Assembly: GCF_019973375.1 (NCBI RefSeq)
Contig: NZ_BPTV01000002.1
Coordinates: 481,228-545,227, forward strand
Reading direction: 5' to 3'
Source of the DNA: Prevotella lacticifex
GTDB taxonomy: Bacteria > Bacteroidota > Bacteroidia > Bacteroidales > Bacteroidaceae
DNA length: 64,000 bases
Both the position numbers and the translations under genes were made by a program. Below, one piece after another: positions 42,419-50,279 of this stretch. The stretch's first letter is position 1. The number at the start of each line of letters is the position of its first letter. Below the pieces are notes generated by a model that did not search any database, was not told where the DNA came from, and saw nothing but the letters and a program-made list of their open reading frames with translations.

Positions 42419-44767
42419 TTAAAATTTCACTGTTGCCGTGAACTCGACGGTGAACGGACGGAGGTAGGAACCGGTCATGAGGGTGTTCTTGATGTCCTTG
42501 GCCTCATCCTTGGTGATGAGCTCGGCACCGGCGATGGAGCCCTTGGCACCGGTCTGGTTGAGGAAGTTGACGACGGAGCAGCCTAAAGCGAGTTTCTTGT
42601 TGACCTGCCAGTTGATGCCGCCGAAGGTCTCCCAGTGGCCGTTGAAGTAGTAGGCTTCGTTGATATTGGCGTAGGTCTTGCCGAAATAGCGGAAGCTTGT
42701 CCACACCTTTAAGTCCTTGGTAATCATATAGCTCGGGTCGAACTCGATGAGCACCTGTGGGATTTCGGCCACGATATTGCCGGTGGCGTTGATGGTTCCG
42801 ACGTAGCCGTCGGAGAAGGTTACGCTGGTTTCGTATTTCTTATAGGTCGGCTTCTGATAGGTGAAGAGGAAGTGGACGTCGAGGCCTTTCAGCGGATGGG
42901 CCATCACGTCGGTCGTCCAGCCCCATGTCTTGATGTCGTAGGTGAGCGGAGCAGCCATAATTTCGGTGCCGTTGGCAGTAGCGTGTTGGAGATTGAGTGT
43001 CGAGTTATTATTCGTTTTTGAGATATAGGAGAAGAGTGATGTGAGGCTGATCCACGCATTGTTGTAGTAGACTCCGGCGCGGCCGAGAGGCACTGAGATG
43101 CGGTCGGTGTTAGGAAGTGTGGCCGGAGCGAAGGCCTCGAATTTCGGGTGCTGGACGAGATAGGTGAAGTCGCCGGTGAGTCCGAAGTTGTCGGTGAGCT
43201 TATATGTGGCTGCTGCCGTCACGTCGTAGTTGAACCAGTGGTAGCTGATGCGGGTGGGACTGATGAGGGTTCCGTCGGGTGCCGTAGCTCCGATGTAGTA
43301 GTTGGCGAACCGGCCGACATAGCTGCCATTGGCATTCGTGACAGCCGCGTTGCGGCCACTGAGGGTCTGGAACTCTCCGCGGGCTCCGTAGTAGAGATTG
43401 AACTTCGGGGTGATATCCCAGTCGTGGGTGAAATAGAAGGCCAGTTTATTCTCGTGACCGACGTAATACTCCGATGCGTTCTTGTTGTAGTCGTAGAAGT
43501 AATAGTCGCGCTTGCCAGCATCGTAGACGCGGACGGGGTAGCTGCCGTCGCTGGGCACGGTCTGGTCGTACATCGTTGTCTTCGACGCATAGTCGATATC
43601 ATACCACCACTCGTTGACACCGAAGCGCAGGGTGGACGTCGCCCACCGCTTGCTGAGCTCGGATGTGAGGAGGATTTCGTCGATATCGCCGGCGTTGAGA
43701 CACGACATGCGGGTCTGGACATACTCGCCGTTGTAGCGTTGCATGGCACCGGCAGCGTCCTGATAGACATAGGAGTAGGCACTGTTGTCCTTGGTCGGGA
43801 GCAGCGACATGGGGGTCTGATAGACGAGAGCGCCGTGGGCATGGTCGTAGCGGCCTACGATCTTCCACGTCAGACCGTTGTCCCAGCTGTATGTATTCAT
43901 GAGCGAGAGCTCGCTCGAACGGTTCTCGATGGCATCGTAGAGGTCGGTGGAGCATACTTTTCCGGTCTTCATGTCGACATAAGTCATATTGTTGTCGACA
44001 GGCAGGTAGCTCGTCGTACCGAGCTTGAACTTGCCATATTCCTTCACACTGCCGTCGCCGACGTAGATGAAAGGAGCCGACTGGGTGGCGTAGGTGTAAA
44101 CGGGATGGCTGTTGGCATATTTGTACATGGCGGTGAAGGAGCCGCGGTTGCCGTTGTACTTCTTCGTTATGGCACCTTTATATATCTGCGTACGGTCCTG
44201 GAATGGCGTCGACTTGAGCTTGAAAGTTCCCGGATCGAAGTCCTGGTAGATGCTTCCGCTATAGTACCAGCCGTTCTTCAGACCGCCGTTGATGTTCAGC
44301 GATATCTCGTTGAGTCCGAAGTGGTTAGTCTTATAGTTCAGCGTACCGTGGAATCCGTCCTCGCCGAGGTTCGTGAAGGAGTTGACGGCATAGCCGATAT
44401 TGCCGGTGGTGATGGCTGTCTCGGCAATCTTCAGCAGTCCGACATGCGACAGGCTGGCATCGGAACGCCACGTAGTATTCACGCTGTGGGGGTTGGTAGC
44501 ATAGGTAACGGGCAGACCATTCTCCAAGACGTTGACATCGGCCGACGGCAGACCAATCTGGATTTCGCGCGGACCGTTGGCGCTTGAGGCATTGAGCATA
44601 ACGTTGCGGTTGCCCTCCTCTTTCTTATTAGAGGTGTTATCGTCCTGAGCCTGAGCGCAGAGAATACCGGCACTGAGGACCAACGGCAGAACGAATAGGG
44701 TCTTAACACCGACAGACGAGGTCTTCAAGGATGACATAAACTTTAGGTGGAAAGAAGCTGTTTTCAT
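42419..44767 (-). CDS. TonB-dependent receptor-like outer-membrane protein of the fructan locus
   Basis: 782 residues. Signal peptide FVLPLVLSAGILCAQAQ; an in-frame ATG at 44737 is an alternative start. A plug-like region (REIQIGLPSADVNVLENGLPV, residues 60-150) is followed by barrel strands and a terminal FTVEFTATVKF. It lacks the CarboxypepD_reg domain and the long SusC N-terminus, and no SusD gene is next to it, so it is not a classical SusC. It is transcribed with GH32 and likely imports oligofructose or another product of that locus. Confidence 0.82.
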   Translation of the reverse strand: MKTASFHLKFMSSLKTSSVGVKTLFVLPLVLSAGILCAQAQDDNTSNKKEEGNRNVMLNASSANGPREIQIGLPSADVNVLENGLPVTYATNPHSVNTTWRSDASLSHVGLLKIAETAITTGNIGYAVNSFTNLGEDGFHGTLNYKTNHFGLNEISLNINGGLKNGWYYSGSIYQDFDPGTFKLKSTPFQDRTQIYKGAITKKYNGNRGSFTAMYKYANSHPVYTYATQSAPFIYVGDGSVKEYGKFKLGTTSYLPVDNNMTYVDMKTGKVCSTDLYDAIENRSSELSLMNTYSWDNGLTWKIVGRYDHAHGALVYQTPMSLLPTKDNSAYSYVYQDAAGAMQRYNGEYVQTRMSCLNAGDIDEILLTSELSKRWATSTLRFGVNEWWYDIDYASKTTMYDQTVPSDGSYPVRVYDAGKRDYYFYDYNKNASEYYVGHENKLAFYFTHDWDITPKFNLYYGARGEFQTLSGRNAAVTNANGSYVGRFANYYIGATAPDGTLISPTRISYHWFNYDVTAAATYKLTDNFGLTGDFTYLVQHPKFEAFAPATLPNTDRISVPLGRAGVYYNNAWISLTSLFSYISKTNNNSTLNLQHATANGTEIMAAPLTYDIKTWGWTTDVMAHPLKGLDVHFLFTYQKPTYKKYETSVTFSDGYVGTINATGNIVAEIPQVLIEFDPSYMITKDLKVWTSFRYFGKTYANINEAYYFNGHWETFGGINWQVNKKLALGCSVVNFLNQTGAKGSIAGAELITKDEAKDIKNTLMTGSYLRPFTVEFTATVKF

Positions 44768-44805
44768 TTGTTTGACTTGTTAGGTTGTACATATTGTATC
44801 TGGTT

Positions 44806-44814
44806 GCAAAATTA
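44806..44814 (-). promoter_or_regulatory. -7 box of the TonB receptor/GH32 operon
   Basis: Minus-strand TAATTTTGC, giving a leader of about 35 nt. Confidence 0.7.
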
Positions 44815-44860
44815 TTCCAAACGTCTTTCCATCGCTTTAACAAATCGTTCACCGCATAAA

Positions 44861-44905
44861 AAAAATCGTTCATGAAACATTTTTGATAGTTCATGAACGA
44901 TTTTT
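44861..44905. promoter_or_regulatory. Perfect 16-bp inverted repeat upstream of the receptor gene
   Basis: AAAAATCGTTCATGAA and TTCATGAACGATTTTT with a 13-nt spacer; a third half-site CAAATCGTTCA starts at 44841. It sits 50 bp upstream of the -7 box, where an HTCS operator would be expected. It could instead be a two-way terminator. Confidence 0.5.
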
Positions 44906-44962
44906 GATATTTTCCCGTGGTTTCGAGGTATCTCCCTTAGAGCCACAATATTACATTTTTGA

Positions 44963-45263
44963 GCTGCACTGGATATTTTCCATGGAATCATAGTGAGAGG
45001 GAATATTAATCTTTATACTGCCATTATCGCTTTGGCATTTTCAAACGGAAAAAGGAAAAGAAAATCATGGTCAGGCTTTAACCCCGTAAGGGGAGGTGTG
45101 GGAGTGATGGGGCAGACTGCGAGCTTGCTCGCAAAGGCTGCCCCATCACTTCCACACCATAGCTCCATTGGGAGCTTAAGCCTGCCTATGACTATTTTCT
45201 TTGAGCTATAACCTCTCTAACCAATTATGAAAATATCGGCCCACAGCAAATATCCAGTGCGCC
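44963..45263. mobile_element. 301-bp MITE, copy 1, with 8-bp target duplication
   Basis: Ends GCTGCACTGGATATT and AATATCCAGTGCGCC are inverted repeats. The flanks at 44955-44962 and 45264-45271 are both ATTTTTGA. The centre has a long hairpin (AGTGATGGGGCAG / CTGCCCCATCACT with an inner GCGAGCTTGCTCGC). It codes for nothing. A second copy lies at 61203-61506. It separates the HTCS gene end from the receptor promoter region. Confidence 0.88.
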
Positions 45264-45339
45264 ATTTTTGAGCCGCGGTTTTACTTACTTTGAGCCACAA
45301 TTTCCTCACTTCGCGCGGTGCAATAACCCATAATCAGGG

Positions 45340-48021
45340 CTAAGGCTGTTCTTTTCCTTTCCGGTTCCCTTTACCCGCGTCCTTTGGCGGACAGCCGAAA
45401 TAATCCTTATAGCACTTAGTGAAATAGGATGGCGAGGAGAAACCGGTTTCGTAAGCAATCTCGGCGACGGTCTTGTCGGTCATGGCAAGGAGGCGGTCGG
45501 CACGGCGCAGACGGGCTTCGCGGAGTATTTCGACCGGCGACTGCCCCGTCATGGCTTTCACCTTACGGTAGAGTTGAGCCCTACTGAGACCGAGTTCGCC
45601 ACCGAGCTGCTCCACGCTGAAGTCGCTGTCGTCGAGATGTTGCTGAATGGCCTCGCGCAGTTTGACGGTGAATTTTTTGTCTTCCTTAGTCGGATTAAGG
45701 CCGTCGGAGCCGCCACCGAAGGCATCCCTCAACTGCTGACGGCTGTCGATGAGGTTCTTGACGCGCGCCAACAGCACATCCTCGCTGAACGGCTTGACGA
45801 TATATCCGTCGGCACCGCAGTTGTAGGCGTCGGCACGGCTGTCGTCCATATCGCGTGCCGTGAGCAGGAGCACGGGGATATGGCTCGTGGTGACATCAGA
45901 CTTCAGACGCCGACAGAGCTCCAGACCGTCCATCACCGGCATCATCACGTCCGACATCACGAGGTCGGGGGCTTCACGGCGCGCCGTCTCGAAACCCTCG
46001 CGGCCGTCGGCGGCACTGCTCACCTGATAGTATTTGCCGAGCCACGAGGCGAGGTAAGCACGGATATCGGCATTGTCGTCGACGACGAGGATGCGCTTGC
46101 GCGGTTCCTGCTTCTCCGATGCCGTGAGCATCTCGGCATTGGCTTTCTGCGTATCTACGGCCTCTTCGTGTGCCATCTGGCGTTCCGTCTCCTCTACGCC
46201 AGCCGTCTGCGAGGCATCGCTATTAGGCTGACTGACAGGGAATTCGATGGTGAAACGGGCTCCTTGAGGCTGTCGGTTGGCGGCCGTCACCGTACCGTGG
46301 AGCATCTCGGTGAAAGCTTTCACGAGGGCCAGACCCACGCCGGTGCCGTTGGTGTAGGGTGTCTCGACCTGGAAGAAACGCTCGAAGATGCGCTTCAGCT
46401 TATCCTCCGGAATTCCGATACCCGTATCCTCGACGACGATGGCGAAGCGGTCGCCGCTCTGTGTGGCGCGGATCCATATCTCACCACCTTCAGGGGTGTA
46501 CTTCACTGAGTTGCTGAGGAGGTTATAGCAGATGCGCTCGAGCTTGTAGCCGTCGCTGAGAACGAAGAGATGGTCGGGCACTTCGATATGCAGCGTGAGG
46601 CTCTTTTTCTTCATGGCGGGCTCAAACATTGCGGTCCACTGCCTCAGCGCGGGCGACAGATCGAAATGCGCTAAATGGACGGTCATCTTTCCGTTCTGCA
46701 CCTTCCGGAAGTCGAGAATCTCATTGACGAGCCGAAGCAGTATATCGGTATTGCGCTTGACGACACCCAGCAGCGACCGTTGGCCATCGGTGAGCGTATC
46801 GTCGGCGGCGAGCTGCTCTACCGGAGCGGTGATCAGCGTCAGCGGTGTGCGCAGTTCGTGGCTCACATTGGTAAAGAATTTCAACTTTGCGTTGGCCGTT
46901 TCCTCAGCCATCCGACGGCGGAGGGAGAGTCCGCGGTAGAACAGGAAGAGCACAATTATGAGCAGGGAGAGGACGAGAATGATGAGGATGAGGAACACTT
47001 TCTGATAGTTGTAGCGGGCCAGAAAGCGGTCGACATGGGCGTGGAGCTGCTTGAGATTGTCGACTTGCAGCCTCATCTCGTCGGCCTGCATGAGCATTAC
47101 CTCAGCATTATCGGGGGTGACAATGGCCGATTCGAGGAGATTTTCATTCTTATATGGCTTATGCTCAAGGATATTGACGGCCAACTGCAACAGCCTGTCG
47201 CCACGGGTGGGATAGATATACGACGCATCGAGACGACCGTCCTTAACCTCGCGGATGCCACCGCCGGGCGTGGCAAGGGCGTCGATGCCCACGAAACGGG
47301 CCTTACTGTCGGGCTGCCGGTCCATCAGCACTTTGCGGGCACCGAGGGCCATACGGTCGTTCTGACCGAAGACACAGTCGACGCGGTCACCGCTGTTGAG
47401 CATCTCGGTCATGACGCGGCTGCCACTGCCCTCCGACCAGTCGCCGGCCCTACTGTCGATGAGCCGCACTTCGGGATAGCGGCGAAGGGCATCGACGAGA
47501 CCACGATGGCGGTCGATGGACGGAGAGGAATGCTCCAATCCCCGAATTTCGACGAAATTGCCACGACCACCCATCAGATGAGCGATATATTCGCCCATGG
47601 TGCGGCCAATCTGATAGTTGTCGGCACCCATAAAAGCAGTGTAATGGGCCGATTCGGTCTTACGGTCGAAGAGGACGACGGGGATGCCTTTCCTCCGCGC
47701 CCGCTCAATGGCCGGTGTGATGGTATTCACCTGATTAGGAGAGATAATGAGCAGGTCGACACCACGGTTGATGAAACTGTCGATTTGCTCCTGCTGAAGG
47801 CGGTCGTTGTCGCGGGCCGTCGAGAACAGCAGGTTGACGTTGTCGTAGATATATGATGTCGTTTTCAACTCCTCGTTGAGTTTCTCGCGCCATATATCCT
47901 CGCTGCACTGCGACACAGCGATAGTATATTGATGTTGGTCACCACCACACCCCGACAGCAGCAAAACAATGACTATCAGGGGAATGAGGATTCCTCCGTG
48001 TTTAATAAAAGGATAGCCCAT
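45340..48021 (-). CDS. Hybrid two-component system regulator with periplasmic-binding-protein sensor (fructan type)
   Basis: 893 residues from the ATG at 48021; an earlier in-frame ATG lies upstream of the promoter box. Order: N-terminal membrane/lipoprotein-like segment (LIVIVLLLSGCGG), a type I periplasmic sugar-binding domain (32-320; FDRKTESAHYTAFMGADNYQIGRTMGEYIAHLM), a membrane helix (341-363), HisKA with His388 in FFTNVSHELRTPL, HATPase (GTGVGLALV), receiver with Asp691 in SDVMMPVMDG, and AraC HTH. A binding-protein sensor in place of beta-propellers is the design of Bacteroides BT1754, the fructose-sensing HTCS, so it most likely activates the neighbouring GH32 operon. Confidence 0.92.
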   Translation of the reverse strand: MGYPFIKHGGILIPLIVIVLLLSGCGGDQHQYTIAVSQCSEDIWREKLNEELKTTSYIYDNVNLLFSTARDNDRLQQEQIDSFINRGVDLLIISPNQVNTITPAIERARRKGIPVVLFDRKTESAHYTAFMGADNYQIGRTMGEYIAHLMGGRGNFVEIRGLEHSSPSIDRHRGLVDALRRYPEVRLIDSRAGDWSEGSGSRVMTEMLNSGDRVDCVFGQNDRMALGARKVLMDRQPDSKARFVGIDALATPGGGIREVKDGRLDASYIYPTRGDRLLQLAVNILEHKPYKNENLLESAIVTPDNAEVMLMQADEMRLQVDNLKQLHAHVDRFLARYNYQKVFLILIILVLSLLIIVLFLFYRGLSLRRRMAEETANAKLKFFTNVSHELRTPLTLITAPVEQLAADDTLTDGQRSLLGVVKRNTDILLRLVNEILDFRKVQNGKMTVHLAHFDLSPALRQWTAMFEPAMKKKSLTLHIEVPDHLFVLSDGYKLERICYNLLSNSVKYTPEGGEIWIRATQSGDRFAIVVEDTGIGIPEDKLKRIFERFFQVETPYTNGTGVGLALVKAFTEMLHGTVTAANRQPQGARFTIEFPVSQPNSDASQTAGVEETERQMAHEEAVDTQKANAEMLTASEKQEPRKRILVVDDNADIRAYLASWLGKYYQVSSAADGREGFETARREAPDLVMSDVMMPVMDGLELCRRLKSDVTTSHIPVLLLTARDMDDSRADAYNCGADGYIVKPFSEDVLLARVKNLIDSRQQLRDAFGGGSDGLNPTKEDKKFTVKLREAIQQHLDDSDFSVEQLGGELGLSRAQLYRKVKAMTGQSPVEILREARLRRADRLLAMTDKTVAEIAYETGFSSPSYFTKCYKDYFGCPPKDAGKGNRKGKEQP

Positions 48022-48046
48022 AATTGTATCAACGCTAAAAGATATT

Positions 48047-48055
48047 GCAAACTTA
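48047..48055 (-). promoter_or_regulatory. -7 box of the HTCS gene
   Basis: Minus-strand TAAGTTTGC, 26 nt before the chosen start. Confidence 0.7.
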
Positions 48056-48100
48056 CACATTATTTTTCACATTCCAAAGCCGTAACCGAAAAAATAAGGT

Positions 48101-48204
48101 TGTCGGCGGCGGAAAGGATGAATTGCCCTCTCATTTATTGAAAAATTCCAAGATACTAAAATTAACTGTCGGCGGCGGAAAGGATGAAATGCCCTCTCAT
48201 TTAT
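48101..48204. repeat. Two 38-bp direct repeats upstream of the HTCS gene
   Basis: TGTCGGCGGCGGAAAGGATG...CCCTCTCATTTAT occurs at 48101-48138 and 48167-48204 with one mismatch, a 66-bp period. Confidence 0.8.
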
Positions 48205-48393
48205 AAGATAACTTGTGTTGAACTCAATCCGCCACCGGTGCCATCGACTAAGGTTCATTCTCGGCACACATTATTATATATATACACACGGAACAACAAA
48301 GAGACGCAGACAAAAAAATATGTAAAATTAATTCACAGCCTGTTACATTTCACATCAGTCTTATACCTCGCTGACTGCCAGAGAGTTGTCAAT

Positions 48394-48498
48394 ACATATC
48401 ATTCAGCGTTGCGAAACGGACCGTTTCGGGAGCTGAAATGGACCGTTTTGCAAGCCGAAATGATATGTTTTGGAATGGTGTAAATATATTTCAGCATT
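48394..48498. repeat. CCGTTT palindrome array, copy D
   Basis: GAAACGGACCGTTTCGGG, GAAATGGACCGTTTTGC and GAAATGATATGTTTTGG units, with the same borders as copy A (ATACATATCATT on the left, GTAAATATATTTCAGCAT on the right). The homology to copy A extends left to about 48318. Confidence 0.78.
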
Positions 48499-48679
48499 GG
48501 CTCATTATTCGTGTAAAAGGATATAAACCCCTTTCCGTACGAGAAACACAAATGAAGCGATATTCAGCAAGCCGAAGAAACGATTTGTTTATGAGCAATG
48601 GATGACGGGTAACCGTGAAATTGGTGCTATTCGTGGAACGACAAACAAACATATTTCGCACGAACAAAACGAATAAGAC

Positions 48680-48840
48680 GATTGTCAACGCAGCTGCACC
48701 TATATATTTGCAGGGGCGGCCTTGATGGCCGTCCGGTCGGTCGAAAGACCGAATCTCTGCATTTATTTCCGACGCACAACCAGACCCCAATATTCTGTGT
48801 AAACCACTGATGCTAAGACGATTGCAGCACTCCGCCGCCG
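48680..48840. repeat. REP-like repeat, copy 2, left part (interrupted by IS110)
   Basis: Homologous to 60355-60510: GGCCGTCCGGTCGGTCGAAAG..., ATCTCTGCATTT, GACGCACAACCAGACC, TATTCTG, GTAAACCACTGATGCTAAG, TTGCAGCACTCCGCCGCCG. The copy stops exactly at 48840 and resumes at 51964-51965 with TAGGGGTGGGGTTTATCC. Confidence 0.85.
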
Positions 48841-48924
48841 CTTCCTATGTTTCTGACCAAAGGAAATCTCGATTATTTTTCGTTTTTAACTAAATTTATT
48901 GTAATGTTGATTTTTTATTTACAT

Positions 48925-50019
48925 TTATAGTGCTGCCTCAAGTGAAGGTTCCGTCTTCAATACAGGCTCCACCGTTTTGAGTTTTCTCAGTAATTCATGA
49001 TTGTATTCATAGTCGCAGTCGTTTTTTACAAGTGAGTATGTTATGTGCAGGAGTTTGTTTATTACGTTGTTGAGGACAATGCTGTACGGCTTGCCTTTCT
49101 TTTCCAGTCTGTCGGCGTAGGCCTTTATCTCTCGGTTGTAGATAATCGCACTTCTGGCAGCCATTCTGAGGTTGTTCTTTATCATCTTACAGCATACGTT
49201 CTTGCTTGGATCCTTCTTGTGGACAGAGGTGCCGGATTCGTCATAGAACGTATGAGCGCCTGCGTAACAGGACATCTTGTTGGGTGTGGTTATCTTCTTG
49301 AAATTCGACGAGTATGCGATAATGCAAGCTGCATTGACCAGGCCGAGTCCATTTATGGAAGTCATGTGCAGGTAGTTTCTCTTCAAGTCCTCGTCAGAGT
49401 TGATAATGCGCTCGATTTCCTGGTTACACTTTTCGATTATCTCGTCGAGTGTCTTTATCTCGGATTCAGACATTTTGTTTATTACGCGTTCTGTCTGCGA
49501 TTTGCCAAGTACTGTGGTGAACTTCTTTTCCGACAGCCTTGTCTTTGCCTCTTTTCGGCGTTCTACCATTGTGGCGCGGTAATTCACTATTTCCTTCAGT
49601 TCCATGATAACCGTTGGATCGGGCGAAAAAAGGACAAGCTTGTCCTGATGTTTGGCCGCATACTCTGATATGTTCCTCGAGTCGGCCTTGTCGTTCTTCC
49701 CGCGTCTGAACCCGGAGGAACGGTGTATCTGCAAAGCACTCTCGCGCCATACGTTCTGGCCTTTGTCGTGAAGATACATACAGATCTGCCTGTCGTATCC
49801 ACCGGTAGTCTCCATGCAGAACAGTCCGTCTTCCGACAGCTTGCCGTTGCATTGCTTGCACAACTTCTTTGCCCATGAGACAAGAGCTCTGAAGCCTGAC
49901 GGGCAGTTTTCGAACTGTCTGTAACCAACCTCGTTCAACGAATCTATCGATTCGACGAAAATTGCAGTCGCATCAAAAGTTTTTTTGGCAATGTCTATGC
50001 CAATACAGAATTTCTTCAT
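48925..50019 (-). CDS. IS110-family transposase (IS110-1)
   Basis: 364 residues, apparently intact. N-terminal RuvC-like DEDD domain: CIGIDIAKKTFDA (first Asp), FCMETTGGYDRQI (Glu) and GKNDKADSRNISEYA (Asp, Asp). C-terminal Tnp_20 domain: MTSINGLGLVNAACIIAYSSNF and MSCYAGAHTFYDESGTSVHKK, which contains the expected catalytic Ser. A coiled-coil stretch lies between. Recombinases of this family use a bridge RNA to join donor and target DNA. The 200 nt upstream hold such an RNA. Confidence 0.95.
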   Translation of the reverse strand: MKKFCIGIDIAKKTFDATAIFVESIDSLNEVGYRQFENCPSGFRALVSWAKKLCKQCNGKLSEDGLFCMETTGGYDRQICMYLHDKGQNVWRESALQIHRSSGFRRGKNDKADSRNISEYAAKHQDKLVLFSPDPTVIMELKEIVNYRATMVERRKEAKTRLSEKKFTTVLGKSQTERVINKMSESEIKTLDEIIEKCNQEIERIINSDEDLKRNYLHMTSINGLGLVNAACIIAYSSNFKKITTPNKMSCYAGAHTFYDESGTSVHKKDPSKNVCCKMIKNNLRMAARSAIIYNREIKAYADRLEKKGKPYSIVLNNVINKLLHITYSLVKNDCDYEYNHELLRKLKTVEPVLKTEPSLEAAL

Positions 50020-50046
50020 AACTTTGTCTTTTAATGAAGTAAGTAA

Positions 50047-50207
50047 CGAGTTGACCGAGAAGTTGTCCCGACTAATACTTTATTTAGGCTTCGAGCCTAA
50101 CTTCCTACTTGGTCTCTGCAGCTTCAATCCGGAGGGTCTATAACGGCGATTAGGCTCGAAGTCTAGTAGGGGGTATAGATTATCCCTCCGGTGGTCAACT
50201 TTTCCTT
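50047..50207 (-). ncRNA. Putative bridge RNA of IS110-1
   Basis: Minus-strand RNA following a TACCTTTGT promoter (50214-50222). Outer stem GTTGACC/GGTCAAC (50193-50199 with 50050-50056). Target loop: stem CCGGAGGG/CCCTCCGG (50184-50191 with 50129-50136), 5' guide CCCCTAC (50166-50172), cap hairpin 50151-50165, 3' guide CGCCGT (50143-50148). Donor loop: 5' guide TAGGAAG (50101-50107), cap hairpin TTAGGCT-CGA-AGCCTAA (50084-50100), 3' guide ATAAAGT (50077-50083). All four guides match the element's flanks or ends. Confidence 0.82.
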
Positions 50208-50213
50208 ACAACA

Positions 50214-50222
50214 ACAAAGGTA
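50214..50222 (-). promoter_or_regulatory. -7 box of the bridge RNA/transposase unit
   Basis: Minus-strand TACCTTTGT fits TAnnTTTGY and predicts an RNA start near 50207, just before the bridge RNA outer stem. Confidence 0.7.
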
Positions 50223-50279
50223 AAAATTAACCATGAAACTAAAGGCATAAACCTTTAAAATATTCACACTTCTATATAA

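Noticed and set aside
43148..44587. Plus-strand frame of 479 codons
   Set aside because: Shadow of the TonB receptor gene; no signal or domain.
42419..44767. Classical SusC
   Set aside because: No CarboxypepD_reg domain, no SusC length and no SusD partner; kept as a TonB-receptor-like protein.
48491..48790. 99-codon minus-strand frame
   Set aside because: Lies across repeat sequence shared with 60.4 kb and has no support as a gene.
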